Shown in pieces: positions 57,372 through 64,000 of a DNA stretch of 64,000 bases; the first letter of the stretch is position 1, and every line of letters starts with the position of its first letter. Origin of the DNA: Campanula takesimana (taxonomy: Eukaryota; Streptophyta; Magnoliopsida; Asterales; Campanulaceae). The translations under genes were made by a program, and so were the position numbers. The stretch is from NCBI GenBank assembly GCA_026119855.1, contig JAOWBW010001469.1, positions 1-64,000 of the forward strand, read 5' to 3'. The notes below the pieces were generated by a model. The model saw only the letters and a program-made list of their open reading frames with translations. It was not told where the DNA came from and ran no database searches.

Positions 57372-59661
57372 TAAAGTGCTTGCAAACTTCTTTTTAGAAG
57401 CTTTGAAAGCACTTTTGTGTGGGTCAAACTCCCATCTCCGTTTTGTTGACTTTGTGTATATTTTGTGTGTATTTTATGTTTCTGTTTTGATTTCTGGGAG
57501 TGAAACTATTCTGGAAATGAAATAAACTGGGGCTTGATGATCAGAAGTTGAAAATTTGCAAAAAATAATGGATCTCCATCCCTAGCCGTACGGCTGGTTT
57601 TGCCGGGCCCACAGAATGCTTCAAGTTAACAATTTTGTGCAGGGCAGAAGCATTCTGATGGTCCCGCTTGCGTTTCTTCTTGTCCAGGTTCCATTTACAG
57701 CCTCTACTTGTGCACATTTACCTCCCTTTTTCTTAGCCAAAAATGGATTTTCAAAGCTTGGTAATGCACAAATCTTTTGGACATAAAATTGGGTTTTCGA
57801 AGCCTCATTGTGCATTACCCCTTTTTATAAAAGTTTTGGTTTCTCAAATTCTTTTGTTGTGTACAACCTTTTGTACAAAATGACTTTCAAAAGGTTGTTC
57901 TTCTTGAAAAATTTTGGTTTCAAAAACCTTGGGTTGTGCACAACCTTTCCATGTACAAAATTTTGACTCTCGCTTGTTCATATCTTTGCTTGATTACTTG
58001 TTTAAATTGTTTGTCCATGTCTTGTATATACTCTTGCTCATGATATTAAAATGCATTGAAAATTTCTATTTTGACTCAAAAGGGAACATAGAAGGCTTCA
58101 CACAACGCGCACTCGACCTTGTGCACGTTCCAAAAACCCTTTAAACCCGGGATGGATGCCACGATGCAGCTTGATTGGTGCTCTTGTGCCCTTCTCGCAC
58201 GCACGGGTCCAATCCACCTCCCCTTCCGAGATAAGTAAACCACACATGTCCGTGACACAAATACCGTGACCATGGTTGGTTTTTGGTCTAGCTCACGTCA
58301 TCACGTCCCTAATACGTGTCCAAACGCTAATTATGGCCAAGTTAACGCCCGAGTCACGACTCCTTGTGAAAGCAAGTGTGACCAAGGTCATCTTTGAGCC
58401 TGTCCTTGACTTATGCATTAATTCCAACCATAATTAACCGAAGTCATGTATTAAAGATAGGTTGAAACCACGTCATTAAACTCTAATGCTTGACCCATCC
58501 TAATCATCCTTAAGCCCGAGGTTAAGGTCCGAGATCCCTCATTAAAATGAGGTCATGCCGGAATTTCGTTGGAGCGTTAAGTCAATCTTAACCTTAATCG
58601 GGGCTTAACTATGATGAGAATGGCCCATGCATTGGGATTTTGTGACGCACTAGACCCTAGGTTTTGTTCTTTTGGTCGGTGGAAACTGCGTGCCCTATAG
58701 GACCCTCGCCCGGGATAGTCCGTTCTTGGGAGTGTGCAATACAGGTGAAAAACGAGGGGTCTATAGGCGTAGTGATGGCCTCCACTGATCCAGGAATTAG
58801 AGTAGTTGCGAAAAAGAAGAGAAATATTTTCCAACCATTTAGGAATAAAGATGCGTTTTAAGTAAAATTGAACGGATAACTAACTGCACCTTGCATGAAT
58901 TTGCTCCATTTTGCTTCTTGTCTTTGACACTTTGTTTTCTTGCGTTAACAAGCGTCATTTTGTTAAGTCTTTGGATGGATCCCCGTTATCCTCCAAGACT
59001 TCTGTTAAATCCTAAGGCGTAGTCCCCTAGGAACCCGTTAAGTCCTTGGAAGATCTCCAAGACACCCGTCAATTTTTGGATAGATCCCCGTTATCCTCCA
59101 AGACCTCCGTTGAAACCCTAGGCGTTGTCCCCTAGGTCCCCATTAAGATTCCCATTGAAACCCTAGGCATTGTCCCCTAGGTCTCCATTAAGATTCCCGT
59201 TGAAACCCTAGGCGTTGTCCCCTAGGTCCCCGTTAAGATTCCTGTTGAAACCCTAGGCGTTGTCCCCTAGGTTTCCATTAAGATTCCCGTTGAAGCCCTA
59301 GGCGTTGTCCCCTAGGTCCCCATTAAGATTCCCGTTGAAACCCTAGGCGTTGTCCCTTAGGTCCCCATTAAGATCCCCGTTAAATCCCTAAGAATAGTCC
59401 CCTAGGAAGTCAGTCAAGTCCTTGGATGGATCCCCGTTATCCTCCAAGAAGTCAGTCATGTTCATCTTTTCCTCTTAGAATTCCAAACCCGTTCGAACTA
59501 CGGTGACCTGAGCCTCTCATCGCGTGGGACCCCCTCCCTCGTGGTGAGGGGAACGTAGGAAACTTCGGCCCGGTCAAATATCCCAAATAGAGACACGTGT
59601 GTCTTCGGCCCAAGAATTTTTTACCCGAGCCTAAACTACCCTTTTTTCCACCGCAGCAAGA
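57372..59661 (+). other. Long leader of TAT/Ogre-like element
   Basis: No coding. Contains another AGCCGTACGGCT palindrome (57584-57595), a 59000-59440 tandem region, and an ACTACGGTGACCTGAGCC ... GGAACGTAGGAAACTTCGGCCCGGTC block (59497-59576). Long leaders are normal in this group. Confidence 0.55.
59090..59400. repeat. Tandem repeat, ~57-bp unit, about five to six copies
   Basis: Unit GTTGAAACCCTAGGCGTTGTCCCCTAGGTCCCCATTAAGATTCCC, with CCTAGG twice per unit. Flanking related words (AGTCCTTGGATGGATCCCCGTTATCCTCCAAGA) recur at 58970, 59070 and 59418. Confidence 0.9.
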
Positions 59662-61094
59662 ATGAAGTGGAAAAGAGCACCGTGTCACCGCCTGTTCAGC
59701 ATTGAGTCAGATAGTTCCTCGGTCGCTACAACTCCTCCACTCCGGTACCTCGGGGCGACCATCTCAGAGGAAAGTAGTTGGGAAAGTGATACCGCAGATG
59801 ATCAGGACAGTCCAACCAAGGAAGAGTTGCTCCAAGCTTTAGAAGCCTCCAGGGCTCGGGAAGAGATTGCCAGGAAACACCACGAGAAAGCACGGGATCA
59901 GTTTGTTGAGTCGATGAAACAGAAAGGTGTTGAGATTTTGTTTCAAACTGATGGGTCCTTCATTGAGATTGTCGACCATGAGGAAGAGGTTGAAATCATC
60001 CAACCTCCAAATCGCAACCAAACCCCGCCCCCTCAACCTTGCGAAAACACCAAATCCTCCCATTCTATATCTCAACATACCATCACTCAAAGCTTACCTC
60101 CCACTCAAAGCTTACCTCCTACTCAAGCTCCCTGCACTCTGCCTCACCCCGGATCCAACATTCCCTATTGGTTACCTCCCATAAATCCCCGAATACAATA
60201 CACTCAAAACACCCATGCCTCACCATTCACATCGATCATGCCTCAACCATCACTCCCACGATATCTTCCTAATTATACTCCTTTTCAGTTCGAAATCGCC
60301 AATCAAATCCCAAGGACTCAGTCACCATATGTGGATACTCAATCAACCATTGGATTCCACGGAGACCCGTATCATTGCTGCAGTCCGAGACCTTTTGGAC
60401 CACAAGCTCATTGCATGCCTACAACCACGCACTTCCCCGAAATCTTCATGTTGCATCACAGCCAGGTAAGTTATTGGGAAAGAGAAAGCAAATGGAACCC
60501 CTTGTCTCGAGCGGCGGTAATTCTCATCACCACCACGTTTCAGTCAAAGATAAAAGAAAATCCAAACGCCAACCCAAGCTCCATTTCGTAAGGTTCAAGG
60601 ATTTCGGAATACCCATAAGCAAGGTATTTGAGGGATTGTTAAGCAAGGCCTCGCAAGGCCTCGCAAAGCCTCTTGTTAACTACCAACCCAGGAACCCCGA
60701 GAAACACTTTGACAAGAGTAAGAGATGTGCCTTTCACAATTATCACGGACAAAACACCGATGAGTGCTCTGTTGTAAAACGCGTCATTCTAGGTTTGATT
60801 AAGGAGGGAAAGCTTGAACGCCCCCACTCCCCCGATACAACCAATGACACAAGTATCAACATGCTTGAGTTCGTAGAATCTAATCCCATGGCCTCCCCGA
60901 TGGTCGATAAATGGAGTGATATCTTCCCTAAGGAAAAGGAGCCCGTGATTGACAAAGTCGCCAGGCCCAAAGGGGGAGAGCCTGTTTTGGGAAAGTTGAC
61001 AAAATCAGTGTCCAAGGTGGTGGTTCCTAAAATCAGCAAAGCCGAAATGGCGGAAGGTGTTTTGGAAAGGATCAGTGGCACAGAAAATGTCTGA
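59662..61094 (+). pseudogene. TAT/Ogre-like Gag, frameshifted, core missing
   Basis: The first frame (59662-60591) starts MKWKRAPCHRLF and has a helical charged region (TKEELLQALEASRAREEIARK, then VESMKQKGVEILFQTDGSF) and a Pro/Gln/His-rich middle. A second frame (from about 60440) carries the C-terminal landmarks: FKDFGIPISKVFEGLLSKAS, then CAFHNYHGQNTDECSVVKR and LIKEGKLE, the zinc-binding CxxH...H...C motif and helix found at the end of TAT/Ogre gags. The central Retrotrans_gag domain is absent and at least one frameshift lies between the halves. No protease, RT or integrase follows to 64000. Confidence 0.75.
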
Positions 61095-64000
61095 AGGGCT
61101 AAATGCGCCGGGTTGGGGAATGAATGGTGCCATGGTTGCCATAACAGAGGATGAAGTTTCAAAACCCCTGCCATCAACCTCTCCTTAGGAAGAGACTCGA
61201 AGTCCATTGTTGGGATGTGTGATAAGCCCTTAAGAAAAGATATCTGTTAGGTTTAGTTAGGGTCTTAACTCCCCGGTTGATGCCATGTGGTAACCATTCG
61301 GAATCCATTGTCTGTTTTCTTAATAAGATTATTATTATTATTATTTCCTTGTCAAAATTTTGCATAAAATGTGTGTGAGTCTTTCACTCAAAACAAAAGT
61401 GTGTCTTAAAAAAAAAAAGAGTTTTCTTAAAATAAAAGATCAAGTTTTTCCTAAAAGGCTAATCCAATAATGAAGCATTTTTCTCAAATCATGATTATAA
61501 TTTCACCTTGAGATTTAATATGCTAAAAGTCCTTCGCGGTTCTGTCCATTGGAAACATTGACCAAGGATCCCACATCTGAATTGGCGTCCGAGACAACCG
61601 TCCACATGAGCAATGAAATCAAACAATTGGGACACCGTCTACAAGAAGAAGCCCGAGATTCGGAAGGCCCAAGGCGGTTACATCAAAGGGAAATCTGTAC
61701 TCTCGCCGAATGCAATGCACGCAGATTACGCACCTTGAAAGGAAATCACCAAAAGGAGATAGCCCAAAGCAAACTCCTAACTCACAAGTAGACTAATTCG
61801 GCAATTACAACGCCAAGCCAAATGGAGGCCTCGCGACATCTTTTCCGATTACACGGAACCCGAGTTCCCCGTGGAAGACATGGAATATGCCGCCGACAAC
61901 CCCTCCAACAACTGAGGAAGAAAATGGATCATCGTGCCTCATGGGAGCCCATCCCTAAAAAAAATGTGAGTCTTCCAGCCTCATAGGATCTAGACTTTCA
62001 TCAAAGTTCGTCCCGGACTGTGTCTTTTTATTTTTGCAGAGGTCCGTACTTGGACATGTATGTACAAAGTTATCTAAATAAAAGAGTCATTTTCCTTCTC
62101 TTCTCTCTAGACTTGAGACAATATTTGCAATATACATTTACTCTTGAAATTGCCTTGCTTGTTATTATCAATTGATTGCTACGTCCCTAAATTGATGAAT
62201 TGACTTCTAAGCATACTAGTCAATGACGACTCATTAAGGACGAATGGACCTAACACGAATAAAAACGCTAAATGCAAACAATTAATCTTGATGTGAATAA
62301 ATGTTGTGATCAATTGGCATGAAGAAACCATTAATGGCAAGCCTTCCCAGATACACATCCCCGATACACAACCCAATACACCTTTCCGATACAACTTCTC
62401 GATGCACATCAAAGGCATCCTGAGACAATGAAAAGGCAAGGATGTTGTTGCTCAACCACCAAGATTCGACCGTGATCGTACAGGCGCAACCGAGTAAGGG
62501 ACTTCCCAGATCCTCGAAGTCGAAACGAGAAGTGACAGACATTCCACCAAGAGGCTATAAATGAGCCAATGTCCAAGATAGCAAGTTGGGGCTAATGTTT
62601 CCCCTCTTCCAAAAAAAAAAGAAAAAGAAAAAAAATGAAATGAGAAGAGGAAAGGAAATGAATATATGCGAAGAGGAAGTCTGCCTCAAAAGCTCACCAA
62701 GTTCACCGCAAAAGTCCGTCTCCAAGGGTTCGCAAGAAAGGAAGTCTATCTCAAAAGACAACCAAGAAGGGACTCACCTCAAAAGGGCCCATTCATCTCA
62801 AAAGGAGTTCACACCAAAAAGGGTTCACCTCAAAAGGGGTCCATCCCAAGGAGTTCGCCACCAAGAGATCTACATCAAAAGAGCAACAACATCCTTCAAA
62901 AGGACACCGACTTCAGCAAAAGACGATTCATATGGCCGAACTATGGCGACCTGAGCTCCTCAAACTGAGGGGAACGTAGGCAACCTTCGGGTCCGGTCAT
63001 AACATGAAACAAAAGCATCAAACCTTGGTCCCATTAATGACCAACTCCTTCTAAACACATTCTCCTTATGATATTGCCATTGACCGAATCTTAATCTCAA
63101 TTGATCACAACATTTATACATGTTAAGGCTAATTTCTTGTTGTAATCCTGACTTAATAACAAACATGGTCCATTCAAGCAAGCATTTGATGATATTAAAT
63201 AAGGTAAATTTCAAATATCGCGACAAGTCTTCTTTTCTCCATCTTAGGAAAGAGTTAAACACTTATGTTCTGTCAAGCGAGGGCTTCCTCCCATTTCATG
63301 ATACATGGATCAAAGAGCTCACCAACATAAAGGGACTCTCTCCCAAATAAAATGCCCTTACATGTTTCCTCCAGAAAAATACTTTAAAGTACCCGTTCTA
63401 TCGAGTCGACTGGATCACTCGTAAAAAATAAAAAAAAGGAAAAGGCACAAAAGAGTATCCCGCTAGGTCGAAAACCCGCAGTGGCGGCCTAGGCAAAAAA
63501 TAGGGTGTGCCATAAAAGACGCAAAAGAGATGCCCGCTAGGTTGAAAATCCGCAAGGGCGGCCTACGCAAAAGAAAGGGTACGTCATGAAAAAGGGATGG
63601 GTTCCCAACCTCACTTCAAAGGACAGAAGATGATATTGGGGCTACCCCGATACCGATGAAGGCATGCGGCTACCCCGACATCAACGATGACAAAGACATT
63701 GAGGCTACCTCCACATCAACAAGGGAATGAGGATACCCCGACATCAACGATGACAAAAACATTGAGGCTACCTCCACATTAACAAGGGCATGAGGCTACC
63801 CCGACATCAACGACAATAAGGACATGGGGCTACCCCGACATCAGCGGCAAAGATGACATTGGGGCCATCCCCACAACAGTGACAGGCCAATTTCCTACCA
63901 CCGGTGACTTCTCAACGGATGGACCAAATCCAAAGGACTTTATTCATAACAAACCTCGTGGTTAAGTTAAAATCAAAAATTTGACTAACATGCTTCGTTA
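61095..64000 (+). other. Noncoding internal region of TAT/Ogre-like element
   Basis: Where pol would be expected, only short frames and repeats are seen: a Gln/Glu-rich remnant at 61549-61791; purine-rich short frames at 62586-62960; a second ACTATGGCGACCTGAGCTCC ... GGAACGTAGGCAACCTTCGGGTCCGGTC block (62940-62998); two GCTAGGT(C/T)GAAAA.CCGCA.GGCGGCCTA copies at about 63461 and 63537; and a ~60-bp tandem at 63640-63870 with GGCTACCCCGACATCAACGA. Probably a non-autonomous derivative. Confidence 0.6.
63640..63870. repeat. Tandem repeat, GGCTACCCCGACATCAACGA type
   Basis: About five copies alternating GAGGCTACCCCGACATCAAC and GAGGCTACCTCCACATCAAC, spacing ~30 bp within a ~60-bp higher-order unit. 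Confidence 0.8.

Noticed and set aside
62586..62968. Two overlapping 100-122-codon Lys/Ser-rich frames
   Set aside because: They come from purine-rich CAAAAGG-type repeats in the noncoding region of the Ogre-like element; no domain and no conserved start.

Overview
This is nuclear DNA from a flowering plant, almost certainly a eudicot. The evidence is plant-only mobile-element families (Copia, TAT/Ogre-type Gypsy, CACTA, Mutator-like, Stowaway-like MITEs, a possible Helitron end), a classical arabinogalactan-protein gene, and AP2/ERF and acyl-carrier-protein fragments. No CRISPR, rRNA or tRNA gene is visible and there is no bacterial-style operon. Only one gene looks intact (the AGP gene, 10104-10478, minus strand). 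Nearly everything else is nested repeats.

Layout. 1-8838: thirteen copies of a ~680-bp AT-rich satellite; every unit carries a G-box inverted repeat and a TATA-like run. 8839-10103: spacer with a possible Helitron 3' end at 9117. 10104-10645: AGP gene with TATA box and CT-rich leader. 10793-12450: a MITE that holds both a Stowaway MITE and a Pack-MULE-like element (143-bp terminal inverted repeats, 10-bp target duplication) carrying an AP2/ERF fragment. 13471-14177: a MITE and a TRIM-sized LTR fragment. 14178-25781: a decayed plus-strand Copia split in its RNase H by an 8-kb minus-strand Copia (17001-25041, duplication GTTCT). 26722-30663: a gag-only Gypsy element (TR-GAG type). 30868-32758: Stowaway-type MITEs, one inside another.

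32350-47062: a three-level nest of same-orientation Copia elements. Host Copia A is split by SIRE-like Copia B (33383-46794, duplication CATTT). The right LTR of B is split in turn by Copia C (39464-46151, duplication ATAAT). C is the best preserved: one frame of about 1360 codons with three TAA stops. 47128-48372: a relocated leader fragment of the 17001-25041 family. 48447-48876: a MITE holding a Mutator-type foldback with a telomere-like core. 49443-49706: a mitochondrial-type acyl carrier protein fragment. 50275-51310: a degenerate tandem array. 51312-55936: a decayed CACTA transposon with a solo LTR inside. 55934-64000: LTR, primer site, broken gag and tandem repeats of a TAT/Ogre-like Gypsy element that runs off the window.

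The most unusual pattern is shared by unrelated LTRs: short palindromes repeated at a fixed 22- to 27-bp register (TCGGCCGA every 22 bp in two Copia families; TTGAAGCTTCAA every 27 bp in the gag-only Gypsy element). A second candidate novelty is Copia C, whose primer-site position lacks the usual TGG start and is perfectly complementary over 15 nt to a segment of its own LTR. All calls come from reading the sequence; no database search was run.
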